From positions 4,433,001 through 4,497,000 of the forward strand of contig CP018226.1 of NCBI GenBank assembly GCA_016865015.1: 64,000 bases of DNA, written 5' to 3'. Position 1 is the first letter of the stretch, and the number at the start of each line of letters is the position of its first letter. The notes under the pieces were generated by a model, which saw only the letters and a program-made list of their open reading frames with translations, ran no database searches and was not told where the DNA came from. The DNA comes from Rhizobiales bacterium IMCC20636 (lineage in GTDB: Bacteria; Pseudomonadota; Alphaproteobacteria; Rhizobiales; GCA-2746425). Positions 45,258 through 54,120 of this stretch are shown in pieces. The position numbers and the translations under genes were made by a program.

Positions 45258-46222
45258 ATCTGCACCTGCCCGGCACGACGCTGCGCGCGCACTTCACGCC
45301 AGCGGTTGACACCGACCGCCCACAGGATCAACCCGCCCAACACCACCTGAACAAGGAACGGATCGATGTTGAACAGCACCAGCACCTGGGTAAAAATCGC
45401 GACGATGATGACGCCCAGCAAAGTGCCCCCGACACTGACATGGCCGCCAGAGAGAATGGCGCCACCGATCACCGGAGCGGCAAAGGACAGGATCAGCCAG
45501 TCATCGCCGATGGTTGGCTGGCCCAATTGCAGCCGTCCGACCAGCATGATGCCCGCCAGAGCCGCCAGCCCACCTGAAATTGCATGAGCGACGATGACCA
45601 CAAGACGAACCGAAATTCCCGATAATTCGGAGGCATGTTCATTGCCGCCGACAGCCAGGATGGAGCGCCCCAGAGGCAGCCGGTTGAGCAGATACCACAG
45701 CCCAATCGCCGCCAGAACACAGGGGATCACGAGCCACGGCAATGGATGAATGAACGTGTCATTTCCCAGAGATTTGACGATGTCGGGAATCTCATAAAAT
45801 GGCTGGGCTTCGGTAATACCGAGATTGACGCCCTTATATATTGAGAGGCTTGCCAGAGTGATGACAAATGCCGAGATGCCTGTGAAGGCAACCAGCACAC
45901 CATTGGCCAGTCCTGCCAGCAGGCCAATGCCAAGGGCGACCCCCGCCGCGACGGGCCAAGGCATGCCCCAGACCTGCATCATGCCGGCAAAAGAAATCGC
46001 CGCCAGACCACCGATTGCACCAACGGACAGATTCATCTGGCCAATGGCAATGATGATCATCTGCGAGAAGGCGATCAGGGCATTGACCGAAATGGCCAGC
46101 AGCAGCACCTGAATATTAAACGGTGACAGAAAAGACGGATTGAGCGTACCGACGACAATAATCGCGGCGAGCGTGATGACAAAGGGTCCGAACCAGTCTG
46201 ATTCCCAGAAGCGGGTACTCAT
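45254..46222 (-). CDS. Sugar ABC transporter permease, RbsC type (second)
   Basis: CUT2 permease of 322 aa with eight to ten helices. The frame is open to 46558, but the ATG at 46222 overlaps the stop of the upstream permease (ATGA) and starts MSTRFWESDWFGPFVITLAA, so it is used. The family motif NLSVGAIGGLAAISFAGMMQ is near residues 75-95, and NEHASELSGISVRLVVIVAH is the conserved cytoplasmic loop with the EAA-like Gly. It pairs with the upstream permease to form a heterodimeric channel. Confidence 0.92.
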   Translation of the reverse strand: MSTRFWESDWFGPFVITLAAIIVVGTLNPSFLSPFNIQVLLLAISVNALIAFSQMIIIAIGQMNLSVGAIGGLAAISFAGMMQVWGMPWPVAAGVALGIGLLAGLANGVLVAFTGISAFVITLASLSIYKGVNLGITEAQPFYEIPDIVKSLGNDTFIHPLPWLVIPCVLAAIGLWYLLNRLPLGRSILAVGGNEHASELSGISVRLVVIVAHAISGGLAALAGIMLVGRLQLGQPTIGDDWLILSFAAPVIGGAILSGGHVSVGGTLLGVIIVAIFTQVLVLFNIDPFLVQVVLGGLILWAVGVNRWREVRAQRRAGQVQI

Positions 46223-47277
46223 ATCAATTTTCTCCGCTGCAAATATGACCGGCGCACGAGATCGACCAGAACCGCAAACAGCAGCAGCAGACCCAGATAG
46301 GTCTGCACCCAGAAGGCCCCGACCTGCATCAGCAGCAGCCCGGTTGTCAGCATGGTGACCAGAAACGACCCCAGCAAGGTGCCAAGCACTGACACACGTC
46401 CGCCGGTGAGCAGTGTCCCGCCCAGGACCGGCCCCAGAAAGGCCGGCAGGAGCCAGTCCTGCCCGAGTTGCCCGGCCATTGAGGGAATTGCGGCACCGGT
46501 GCGCGACACCAGCATCAGTCCGGCCACGCCTGCAAGAACGCCAGACAGCATATGACAATAGGTAATCATTCTTTGGACGCGGATGCCGGACAGTTCGGCC
46601 GCGCGTTCATTGGCGCCGGTGGCGAGAAATTCCCGCCCAAGCGCGGTAAAGCGAAACAACACCGAAAGACCAAGCGCGACAACAATTGTCACCAGCAGCA
46701 ATGGCGAGATGATCGAGAACAGCTTCATCCGTCCGAACCCGGTAAAAACCGGAGAAATTCCGCGATACGACTCAGCATGGGTGAGAAAGATCATGATCCC
46801 GAAAAAGATGCTCATCGTTGCCAGGGTGATGATGAAGCTGTGCAGACCGGTGCGCACAATGATGATGCCATTGATGGCGCCCAAAGCCGCACCGACCGCG
46901 AGCCCCCCTGCGACAGCGAGCGGCCACGGCATGCCAAAGCTTTCCATCAAAAGCCCGCTGAACATCGCAGCAGAGACGCCGATGGCACCGACCGACAAAT
47001 TGAGCCCGCCTGTAATGATGACGACCATCATTGAAAAGCCGATCATGATGTTGACCGCGGCCGTACGGCCAAGCGCATACAGGCTGAATTTTGAAAGAAA
47101 TGCCGGAGAAATGGTTGCAAAAATCGTTGCAAACAAGACAATCAGCACCAGCAGGCCGAATTCATTGCTTAACAGGATCCGGGTGATAGAAAAGCGCGGA
47201 GGCGCATCTTGCTGAGAGGTGTTTGCCATCATGTCCTTGAAAGCATCAGATTGATTGTGCCGGACGTCGATTGCCAT
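46219..47277 (-). CDS. Sugar ABC transporter permease, RbsC type (first)
   Basis: CUT2 permease of 352 aa. Membrane helices start near residue 38 (LLSNEFGLLVLIVLFATIFA). The family motif GGLNLSVGAIGVSAAMFSGL is near 110-130, and NERAAELSGIRVQRMITYCH is the coupling loop. The N-terminal 35 residues are polar; a downstream ATG at 47232 preceded by AAGGA is an alternative start. It is separated from the binding-protein gene by 77 bp containing a strong hairpin and overlaps the next permease by ATGA. Confidence 0.92.
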   Translation of the reverse strand: MAIDVRHNQSDAFKDMMANTSQQDAPPRFSITRILLSNEFGLLVLIVLFATIFATISPAFLSKFSLYALGRTAAVNIMIGFSMMVVIITGGLNLSVGAIGVSAAMFSGLLMESFGMPWPLAVAGGLAVGAALGAINGIIIVRTGLHSFIITLATMSIFFGIMIFLTHAESYRGISPVFTGFGRMKLFSIISPLLLVTIVVALGLSVLFRFTALGREFLATGANERAAELSGIRVQRMITYCHMLSGVLAGVAGLMLVSRTGAAIPSMAGQLGQDWLLPAFLGPVLGGTLLTGGRVSVLGTLLGSFLVTMLTTGLLLMQVGAFWVQTYLGLLLLFAVLVDLVRRSYLQRRKLI

Positions 47278-47310
47278 AGATGCGCCCGTCTCAGATATCA
47301 GGATTGAGGA

Positions 47311-47350
47311 ATTGTCTGGCGAAGCCTGAGATCAGGCTCCGCCAGACAAT
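47311..47350 (-). other. Long intercistronic stem-loop between sugar-binding protein and permease genes
   Basis: ATTGTCTGGCG plus AGCCTGA (47311-47329) pairs with TCAGGCT plus CGCCAGACAAT (47332-47350): 18 of 19 pairs with a single A/C mismatch and a 2-nt apical gap. In the minus-strand transcript it follows the binding-protein stop by 4 nt and no T-run comes after it. It is best read as a 3'-end stabiliser/attenuator that lets binding-protein mRNA exceed permease mRNA. Confidence 0.7.
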
Positions 47351-47354
47351 AGAA

Positions 47355-48368
47355 TCAACAGTCGAGGTAAGTTGATTCAAAAGTGGCGAACAGAGTTTCG
47401 GTGATCGCCTGCATGGAACCGACGTAATTGTCGACATCATCAATACCGGCAAACACTGTGCCTGAATCAATGAATTTGTCGGTCAGAGCGTTGCTCTTGA
47501 ACGGCGCGTCAGCCTTGACGGTACAGCCGGTGCGCAACTTGTCCGCCGCGTAGGAGCCGATATAGCCCTGGCCATACGGGTTTTGCAGCATAGTGCCGTG
47601 GACAAACCCATCCTTGATTGCCTGCAACACCACTTCATCATGATCGATGCCGACCATCTTGATGCGCTTGTCACCGATCTTGCGCAGCGCGGAGGATGCA
47701 ACAACAGCCGGCACCCAGGCTGTGGTGATGATGCCATCAACTTCACTGGCATGCGCTGCCAGATAGGCATTGATCTTTTCTTCGGCAGGTTCAGGCGCAT
47801 CAATATCGGCAATGACCTGAATGACTTCGGCGCCTTCCTCTTTGGCAGCTCTTTCCACCGCGTCAATGCGCAGCTGGGTGTTGGGATCAACCAGGAAGCC
47901 GGTGAAGTGAGCGATTTTCGCGCCGCTTCCAAGCTCCTTGAGCAGTTCCTTGGTGCCAAGATAGGCTGAATTTCCTGTATCAGTTCCCATACAGAACTGA
48001 GCGTCGGAAGGATCTTTCAGGCAGCCGGCAAGAGCGATCACAGGAGCGCCGGTATCCGCCAGTTCATTGGCGATAGCGACCGTTCCAACCGGATCACCGG
48101 GGAAGATCAGAAAGCCGTTATAGCCCTGAGTGACAAGGCTCTCGAGCATCTGGTTCTGCAATCCCAGTTCCCATTTCTGCGGAACTTTATACTCTGCTTC
48201 GCCAAGGTTGAATTCTTTGGCAGCATCAGCACCGGCCTGTTCCCAGGCAGCGAAATAGGGATGGGGACCACCGGGAATCAGCGCAATGCGCGAAGACGGG
48301 TCTGCCAGCGCAGCGGTCGGAATCGCTCCGATAGCAACAAGAGTGGTGATAAGGCGTTTCAAAGACAT
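47355..48368 (-). CDS. Sugar ABC transporter substrate-binding protein (periplasmic binding protein, RbsB-like fold)
   Basis: Periplasmic binding protein of 337 aa. A signal peptide is visible at 1-22 (cleavage after AALA), followed by SSRIALIPGGPHPYFAAWEQ, the first strand-loop of Peripla_BP_4 proteins that stacks on the sugar ring, and later KMVGIDHDEVVLQAIKDGFV and the hinge NPYGQGYIGSYAA. It heads the transport operon and has a putative GntR operator about 105 bp upstream. The likely ligand is the deoxy-sugar or sugar acid handled by the neighbouring dehydratase, mutarotase and lactonase, by context only. Confidence 0.92.
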   Translation of the reverse strand: MSLKRLITTLVAIGAIPTAALADPSSRIALIPGGPHPYFAAWEQAGADAAKEFNLGEAEYKVPQKWELGLQNQMLESLVTQGYNGFLIFPGDPVGTVAIANELADTGAPVIALAGCLKDPSDAQFCMGTDTGNSAYLGTKELLKELGSGAKIAHFTGFLVDPNTQLRIDAVERAAKEEGAEVIQVIADIDAPEPAEEKINAYLAAHASEVDGIITTAWVPAVVASSALRKIGDKRIKMVGIDHDEVVLQAIKDGFVHGTMLQNPYGQGYIGSYAADKLRTGCTVKADAPFKSNALTDKFIDSGTVFAGIDDVDNYVGSMQAITETLFATFESTYLDC

Positions 48369-48845
48369 TCAAAGTCCTCCCGTTAACATCCAGAATAAGG
48401 TGATCACTTTGTCCTGGCCGGGTTCTTCATGACCGCGTTTACCAAGGTGATCTCACACTCACATGTTACTCTGCCATGGTAGCATGTCAATACGGACTGC
48501 CCCATATAGTGCCGCCTTCTGATTTCATTCAGCCAATGGTATGAATGAAGCCTCGGACCTTCAATGCCTCTGAGTTAAAGCTATTCTTCTCAATACGAAA
48601 TCATTTGATACCCCGAAACAGATCAGCCAGCCCGCCAGCGTAACGCCCGATAGAGTCGCGGGCTGTGCATCAGGCAAGTTGGCTAACGCCGATGGTGGAA
48701 TGTTGCTGGGCACCGAAGACCGGATTTGCGCGCTCGCTGGACTGTGTTACAGCTCACTTGTGGTCGTAAAGACCATCACGTGACCCGTGCCTTGCCAGCA
48801 AACGCGCAAACCCGGTCAAATGCTTCCGAATCGACGAGGAAGGCT
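48369..48845. other. Intergenic region between two transport operons
   Basis: A 477-bp gap. Its left part carries the promoter and operator of the sugar-binding-protein operon. TTCATTCA/TGAATGAA (48524-48531 with 48542-48549) is an inverted repeat of unknown role. The sequence 48584-48618 matches 27 of 35 positions with 56428-56462 at the end of a putative DNA-binding gene. The remainder (48620-48845) shows no supportable gene on either strand. Confidence 0.45.
48471..48484. promoter_or_regulatory. Putative GntR operator, site 2
   Basis: CTGCCATGGTAGCA, 13 of 14 identical to site 1 at 42570. It lies about 105 bp upstream of the sugar-binding-protein start, in the promoter region of the four-gene transport operon, consistent with repression by the FadR-type GntR protein. 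Confidence 0.62.
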
Positions 48846-50135
48846 CTATTGCGCATCCATGAATTTTTTCTCGGCACTTTGAAGGGCTTCCGAGAGGTCC
48901 ATGCCTTCAAGAATGACTTGCGCTGTCGCTTCATTCAGATCGGATTGAAGTGAGCGCGTATTGCATGCGGTCGGCTCCATCCAGCTTGCCGTACTCCATG
49001 CAGACACCATCGTCTTCATCCATGCGTTTTCCGCCTGATCAAAATATGGATCCGTCAGCAGGGAGGCGCGCGTCGGAACCTGACCGCCGACTTTTGTCCA
49101 AAGCATCACACCTTCGTTTCCGACCATGTAGTCGATCCATTTTACGGCTTCATCCAACTGCGGTGATTTTGACCATGCGGCAGTCCACCATCCCGATACC
49201 GGCATCGGAGCGGAGGTTTCACCGTCCCATGTCGGCCACGGCAGGATACCAAGGTTCTCTGCACCAAATTCCGATTTTCCGGCAATTGTGCTGAAACGCA
49301 GACTTGACGAAATCGCAATGGCGTAGCGCCCGGCGATGATCTGGTCGGTGATATCATCCACATTCAGAACAAGCGCTTCCTGCGGCGTTACCTTGTCGTC
49401 TGTGATGAGCTTGGCAGTCATTTCCAGACCCTGACGGCCAAGTTCAGTATCGTAACTGGGGGTGCAGCCGTCGAAGACAGGCGTGTCGCCTTCAAGCATG
49501 CTGATCAGGACAGGCGTGCTTTCGGTTTTCAGCGGAGCCAATGGCACCCCCAAGCCCCAGACATCGATCCTGCCATCACTATCCTTGTCCACTGTCAATG
49601 TTTTGGCAGCTTCACGAAGGTCATCCCAGCTCTTCAGGGAATCGGGATCGATCCCTGCTTCCGCAAGCATATCTTTCCGATAATAGATCACGCTTGCGCC
49701 GTGAAACAGAGGCAAAGCAGTTCTTTTGCCTTCCCGAAGAGCGGCGTCATATCCCGCTCGCACATAAATATCTGCGTCGCCCCCCTCCCAGTTTGCGGTG
49801 AGTAGTTTGTCAAGATCGGCTCCCGCGCCAGAGTCCAGCAGGCCTCCGACGTTCTTGGCGTCAATCCAGACAACGTCCGGGTTGCTACCGGTGCGATGGC
49901 CGAGAAAGAATTTACTCGGCATCTGTGCAAAGTCCTGCGGCTCCACCTTGATAGTGATGTCGGGGTTTGCTTTTTCAAAGTCCTCGATCATCTGTTTCAG
50001 TGCGATTTCCCGGGGCGAAGTCTTCGCCGGATCGAGAAAGGTCCACATCGTCACGGTCGTCTGCGCTTCGGCGCTAACAGCCGAAAGAGCCAGGGCAAGA
50101 GCGCCAGCGGCAATCACTTTTGATCTTCGAATCAT
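48846..50135 (-). CDS. Extracellular solute-binding protein, family 1 (CUT1 sugar ABC)
   Basis: Periplasmic binding protein of 429 aa, MalE/UgpB-like. The frame opens at 50153, but the ATG at 50135 is preceded by GGAGGAGAA and starts MIRRSKVIAAGALALALSAV, a good signal peptide. The mature part begins with TTVTMWTFLDPAK, and contains ALPLFHGASVIYYRKDMLAE and the hinge region typical of SBP_bac_1. Unusually it is the last gene of its operon, after two flavoprotein genes, instead of next to the permeases. Confidence 0.9.
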   Translation of the reverse strand: MIRRSKVIAAGALALALSAVSAEAQTTVTMWTFLDPAKTSPREIALKQMIEDFEKANPDITIKVEPQDFAQMPSKFFLGHRTGSNPDVVWIDAKNVGGLLDSGAGADLDKLLTANWEGGDADIYVRAGYDAALREGKRTALPLFHGASVIYYRKDMLAEAGIDPDSLKSWDDLREAAKTLTVDKDSDGRIDVWGLGVPLAPLKTESTPVLISMLEGDTPVFDGCTPSYDTELGRQGLEMTAKLITDDKVTPQEALVLNVDDITDQIIAGRYAIAISSSLRFSTIAGKSEFGAENLGILPWPTWDGETSAPMPVSGWWTAAWSKSPQLDEAVKWIDYMVGNEGVMLWTKVGGQVPTRASLLTDPYFDQAENAWMKTMVSAWSTASWMEPTACNTRSLQSDLNEATAQVILEGMDLSEALQSAEKKFMDAQ

Positions 50136-50166
50136 TTTCTTGTTCTCCTCCAATGCATCTCAGTCA

Positions 50167-51552
50167 TTAAACCAAGGCTCCCTGCGCCCTGAGACGATCA
50201 CGCAGGTCGGTTATCGAAATTTCTGGAATGGCAACGCCGCTCTCGGTCCGCATTGCGGCTGCTGTTCCTGCTGCCTGTCCCATGGACATGCATGTGCCCA
50301 TCACTCTGGCAGAGCCATGGGCCTCACGGGATGATGAAAAACAGCGCCCTGCCACCAGAACATTCGTGGTGTTTTTGGGAACGAGGCAGCCGAACGGAAT
50401 GTCATAATCGCCGCCATTGCGGATCATTTCCCGACGGTGATTGTCGCCGCCGCCATGGACGTCCAGTTCGTGTGCACCCTTGGCAATACCGTCTTCAGGG
50501 CGCTTCCTGCCATTCAGCACATCATCGCGCTGCAAGACTTCCAGCCCGATTATGCGCCGCGTTTCGCGAATGCCGATGCGCGGCGCGAGGCCTGCAAATG
50601 CAGAATTTTCAAAACCAGGAACACGCGTTTTGAGAAATGTCGCGCATTGCCAAACCTGTTCGATCAATTCCGGCAGCGCCTGGCTCAGAACCTCTGCATT
50701 GGTTGCATCCAGATTGGCAATTCGAGTGGTGTTCAGGCTGACTTCCTTACGTGCTGTCGACACCGGACAGATCGCCAACAGACCGCAGGGACTGATTTCC
50801 CCGTCTGCCACCGCTTTCTGGATCAGTTCACCTTTGCCATCGAGAAAGACAGACGGAACCCCCTGCTCATACAGTTTCTCGGCACACTCACGTTTCGACA
50901 TTCCGATCAAATCGGGTCTTTCACCCAAGCCGGCGTAATGAGGATTCTGGCGGATGAAATCTAGAAGCGGTTCAGCTTCAACGCCCTGCATACGAAACAT
51001 CATTGTCACAGGCTGATAAGTGCCCTGACCGTCGCCATCCTCGAAATCCGCGCCTGCCATAACCGACAGGACACCATCGCCGGAACAGTCGATGAATGTC
51101 TTTGCCCGGATCAGGGTTCGGCCCAGCTTGTTGAAGACAATGAGACCCGTCACAGCGCCATCGCAGACCACGGCCTGCTCGGCAAATGTCGACAGCAGCA
51201 TATCGACGCCCGCTTCATGCACGATATCCATCACAACGTATTTGACAACTTCGGGGTCGACACAAACCAGCCACAGGGAACGCCAGTCAAAATAGGGCGG
51301 CACAAGCCCGCCATGCCTCTCGCAACGGTCCAGGAATTCCCTGACAATGCCGCCAACGACCCAGTCACCTCTGGCGTTGAGACAGGCGTTTAGTGGCAAT
51401 CCTGATATCAGTTCACCGCCGATCGTCGGCCCGGCATCGATCAACAATGTCGACGCGCCGTTTCGGGCCGAAGACACGGCGGCAGCCAGACCCGCGCTTC
51501 CCCCTCCCACGACAACGACGTCATATTCCTGGATACCCATTGTCGCAGTCAT
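50167..51552 (-). CDS. FAD-dependent oxidoreductase (FAD_oxidored/PF12831-like), copy 2
   Basis: Flavoprotein of 461 aa. The dinucleotide fold is at residues 10-25 (VVVVGGGSAGLAAAVSSARN), followed by LLIDAGPTIGGELISGLPLN and the family-specific blocks FIDCSGDGVLSVMAGADFED and TARKEVSLNTTRIANLDATN. The C-terminal AGRCFSSSREAHGSARVMGT leads into CMSMGQAAGTAAAM, the second FAD contact. It is paralogous along its full length to the next gene (copy 1). No signal peptide, so cytoplasmic. The substrate is presumably imported by the ABC transporter encoded in the same operon. Confidence 0.88.
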   Translation of the reverse strand: MTATMGIQEYDVVVVGGGSAGLAAAVSSARNGASTLLIDAGPTIGGELISGLPLNACLNARGDWVVGGIVREFLDRCERHGGLVPPYFDWRSLWLVCVDPEVVKYVVMDIVHEAGVDMLLSTFAEQAVVCDGAVTGLIVFNKLGRTLIRAKTFIDCSGDGVLSVMAGADFEDGDGQGTYQPVTMMFRMQGVEAEPLLDFIRQNPHYAGLGERPDLIGMSKRECAEKLYEQGVPSVFLDGKGELIQKAVADGEISPCGLLAICPVSTARKEVSLNTTRIANLDATNAEVLSQALPELIEQVWQCATFLKTRVPGFENSAFAGLAPRIGIRETRRIIGLEVLQRDDVLNGRKRPEDGIAKGAHELDVHGGGDNHRREMIRNGGDYDIPFGCLVPKNTTNVLVAGRCFSSSREAHGSARVMGTCMSMGQAAGTAAAMRTESGVAIPEISITDLRDRLRAQGALV

Positions 51553-51582
51553 GTTTGCTTCCGATCTTTACCAATGATGGTG

Positions 51583-52986
51583 CTATTTCGTCCCATCGAG
51601 AACCGCCCCCTGGCTTTTCAGGACATCCCTCAAGACAGGCACATCAACCTGACGAAGGTCGAAGTTTGTATCGTTCCGTTTCGCCGCCATCGCCGCAGCA
51701 GTACCGGCGGCTTGCCCCATCGCCAGACACGTGCCCATGACCCGCGCGGTGCTGTGGGCAATCCGACTGGACGAAAAACACCGCCCGATGACGAAGGCGT
51801 TTGCAATGCCTTTCGGGATCAGCGTGCGGTAGGGAATGTCATAGGATCCGCCATCCTTGATCGGGGTCCGATAGTGGCCGGTTCCCGCCAAATGCACATC
51901 TATTTCATGCGCGCCTTTGGCAATTCCGTCATCGTGTTTTCGACCTTCGGCGACGTCGACGTCGGACAGTTGGTACTCGCCCTTTACACGGCGGGTCTCG
52001 CGGATACCGACCCGGGGAGCGAAGGCTGAAAAGACCGCCGACTCAAAGCCGGGAATCCTCTTGCGCGCGAAATCCGCCGCTTGCCAGGCCTGTTTGGCGA
52101 GCTCCGGAAAGGCGCCACTCAGTGTTCTGGTATTCGTCGCATCGGCAACGTAGCGGGTGGTATTCAGGCTGACCTCGCGACGTGCAATGGATGTCGGCGT
52201 GATTCCAATCATGGATGACGAGTGCAGATACCCTTCAGCTATTGCCTGCTTCATCAGGGGGCCGTCGGAAACAAAGAATACCTTGGCCAGACCTTGTTCG
52301 TAGAGAGCTTGCGCACATTCAGCACGGCTTTTTCCAAGCCCTTTGAATTCTCCAAGTCCGGCATTTTCCGGATTGTCACGCACGAATCTCAAAAGACGTT
52401 CTGTATCGACCCCAACCATCCTGAACATTAGCGTCAGTGGCTGCAGTTCGCCTGTATCCGGATCGCCCTTGTCGAAGGTCGCACCTGCGGCAATCGCAAG
52501 ATCTCCGTCACCGGAGGCATCAATGAAGACAGAAGCTTCCAATAGGTAACGCCGACCGCGAGCAGCCACCACAAGGCCGGCAATGCGGTCATTCTCCATA
52601 ACGACATTGTCAGCGAAGGAATAAAGCATCAGCCGCACGCCGGCCCGATGCAGAAGGCCGATGACCGCAATCTTCATGATTTCAGGATCGACCGCGACAA
52701 CATTCAGAGACCGAAAATCATTGATCGGGCCAATATAGCCGCCAAGTCTGTCACATTCATCAAACAGCTCGCGCACGATGCCGCCAACAACCCACTCCCC
52801 AGCGCTGGATATGCATCCGTCGACGGGGATGCCTGAAACGAGCTCGCCACCAACCATGGGGCCGGCATCAACAATTATCACGCTGGAGCCGTTTCGCGCT
52901 GCTGCCAATGCTGCGCCTATGCCGGATGCCCCTCCCCCCAAAATGACCACATCGCAGGAAATTTTGTTGATCGCAGCGCTCGTCAT
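51583..52986 (-). CDS. FAD-dependent oxidoreductase (FAD_oxidored/PF12831-like), copy 1
   Basis: Flavoprotein of 467 aa, parallel to the following gene block for block: VVILGGGASGIGAALAAARN, VDAGPMVGGELVSGIPVDGC, FIDASGDGDLAIAAGATFDK, IARREVSLNTTRYVADATNT and GRCFSSSRIAHSTARVMGTC. It begins in an ATGA overlap with the ATPase gene (52983-52986). The paralogues differ mainly in the middle substrate-facing region, so they may act on different intermediates or form a heteromer. Two tandem copies within a sugar-ABC operon are unusual. Confidence 0.88.
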   Translation of the reverse strand: MTSAAINKISCDVVILGGGASGIGAALAAARNGSSVIIVDAGPMVGGELVSGIPVDGCISSAGEWVVGGIVRELFDECDRLGGYIGPINDFRSLNVVAVDPEIMKIAVIGLLHRAGVRLMLYSFADNVVMENDRIAGLVVAARGRRYLLEASVFIDASGDGDLAIAAGATFDKGDPDTGELQPLTLMFRMVGVDTERLLRFVRDNPENAGLGEFKGLGKSRAECAQALYEQGLAKVFFVSDGPLMKQAIAEGYLHSSSMIGITPTSIARREVSLNTTRYVADATNTRTLSGAFPELAKQAWQAADFARKRIPGFESAVFSAFAPRVGIRETRRVKGEYQLSDVDVAEGRKHDDGIAKGAHEIDVHLAGTGHYRTPIKDGGSYDIPYRTLIPKGIANAFVIGRCFSSSRIAHSTARVMGTCLAMGQAAGTAAAMAAKRNDTNFDLRQVDVPVLRDVLKSQGAVLDGTK

Positions 52987-54107
52987 GGTGTCACTCCCTT
53001 TGCCGGAAAGTGAATGGCGTCACCGCTTTCCGGATCGAAGGTCAGAACGTGGCGGGGCACAACCGCCAGACTGATTTCGCTGCCGAGCTCCACCGAGGCA
53101 TAGGGTTCCGTTCGGCAGTAGACCTCGGTTCCCATTTTGGTGCGTGCATAAATGATGAGATCAGGACCAGACAATTCGGTCTGGGTAATTTCTGCGCTGA
53201 AGGCTCCAGGCTCATTGGCTTCTGCTTTTCTGATCGCCTCAGCACGAAGCCCAACCTGAACTCGTCGATCCGTCTCCGTCGAAACAGGCATTTGGCAATC
53301 AGGCAGCAGAACTTGCATGTCCCCGCATTCCAGCAGTACCCCGCGATCGTCAGTCCGCGCTGCCGCGTCCATGACGACCAATTCTCGCTCACCCACGAAA
53401 TTTGCCACGAAGAGATTAGCCGGCCGGTTGTAGATTTCCTCCGGCGGCGCAAATTGCTGCAATTTTCCCTTGTTGAACACAGCGATCCGCGACGACATGG
53501 ACATCGCTTCCGCCTGATCATGGGTGACGTAGACAATTGTTGAACGAAGGCGCTGGTGGAGATCCTTCAGATCGCGCCGCATCCGGATACGCAGGCGTGC
53601 GTCGAGGTTCGAAAGAGGCTCATCCAGCAGAAAAACCTGCGGTTCGCGGACCATGGCACGTCCCAGCGCAACGCGTTGCTGCTGACCTCCCGACAGTTCT
53701 CGCGGATATCGTGCCAACAATTCATGGATGCCGAGCATTTGCGCAACGGCTTCCACCCGCGTTTCAATTTCGGTCTCGGTCGTCTTCGATTTTCGAGATT
53801 TGGCACGCAATGGAAATGCGATGTTTTCGAAAACCGTCATGTGCGGGTAAAGCGCGTAATTCTGGAACACAAGCGCCAGATCACGTCGGTCAGGGCTGAG
53901 GTCGGTGACGTCCTTGTCGCCGATGAAAATCTGCCCCTCGTCCGTTTCAAGCAATCCGGCCAGCACGTTAAGTGTTGTCGACTTGCCCGATCCTGACGGA
54001 CCAAGCAGAGATACGAACTCGCCTGCTTCAACATCGAGGGTGAGGTTGTCGAGCGCTACAACGTCGCCAAATCGCTTTACGACACCCCGAAAACTGACGG
54101 TGCTCAT
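52983..54107 (-). CDS. CUT1 ABC transporter ATP-binding protein (MalK/UgpC-like)
   Basis: ATPase of 374 aa: Walker A GPSGSGKST (residues 37-45), Q-loop LVFQNYALYPHMTVFENIAF, signature LSGGQQQRVALGRAM, Walker B VFLLDEPLSNLDA, then a C-terminal TOBE/MalK regulatory domain (about 245-360). This two-part structure is typical of the CUT1 sugar importers. The gene starts 13 bp after the second permease gene and its stop overlaps the FAD-oxidoreductase copy 1 start. Confidence 0.95.
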   Translation of the reverse strand: MSTVSFRGVVKRFGDVVALDNLTLDVEAGEFVSLLGPSGSGKSTTLNVLAGLLETDEGQIFIGDKDVTDLSPDRRDLALVFQNYALYPHMTVFENIAFPLRAKSRKSKTTETEIETRVEAVAQMLGIHELLARYPRELSGGQQQRVALGRAMVREPQVFLLDEPLSNLDARLRIRMRRDLKDLHQRLRSTIVYVTHDQAEAMSMSSRIAVFNKGKLQQFAPPEEIYNRPANLFVANFVGERELVVMDAAARTDDRGVLLECGDMQVLLPDCQMPVSTETDRRVQVGLRAEAIRKAEANEPGAFSAEITQTELSGPDLIIYARTKMGTEVYCRTEPYASVELGSEISLAVVPRHVLTFDPESGDAIHFPAKGVTP

Positions 54108-54120
54108 ATGCTTTTCCTTC

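Noticed and set aside
47311..47350. The long hairpin as an intrinsic terminator
   Set aside because: No T-run follows on the minus strand and the permease genes downstream have no other promoter evident, so full termination would silence them.
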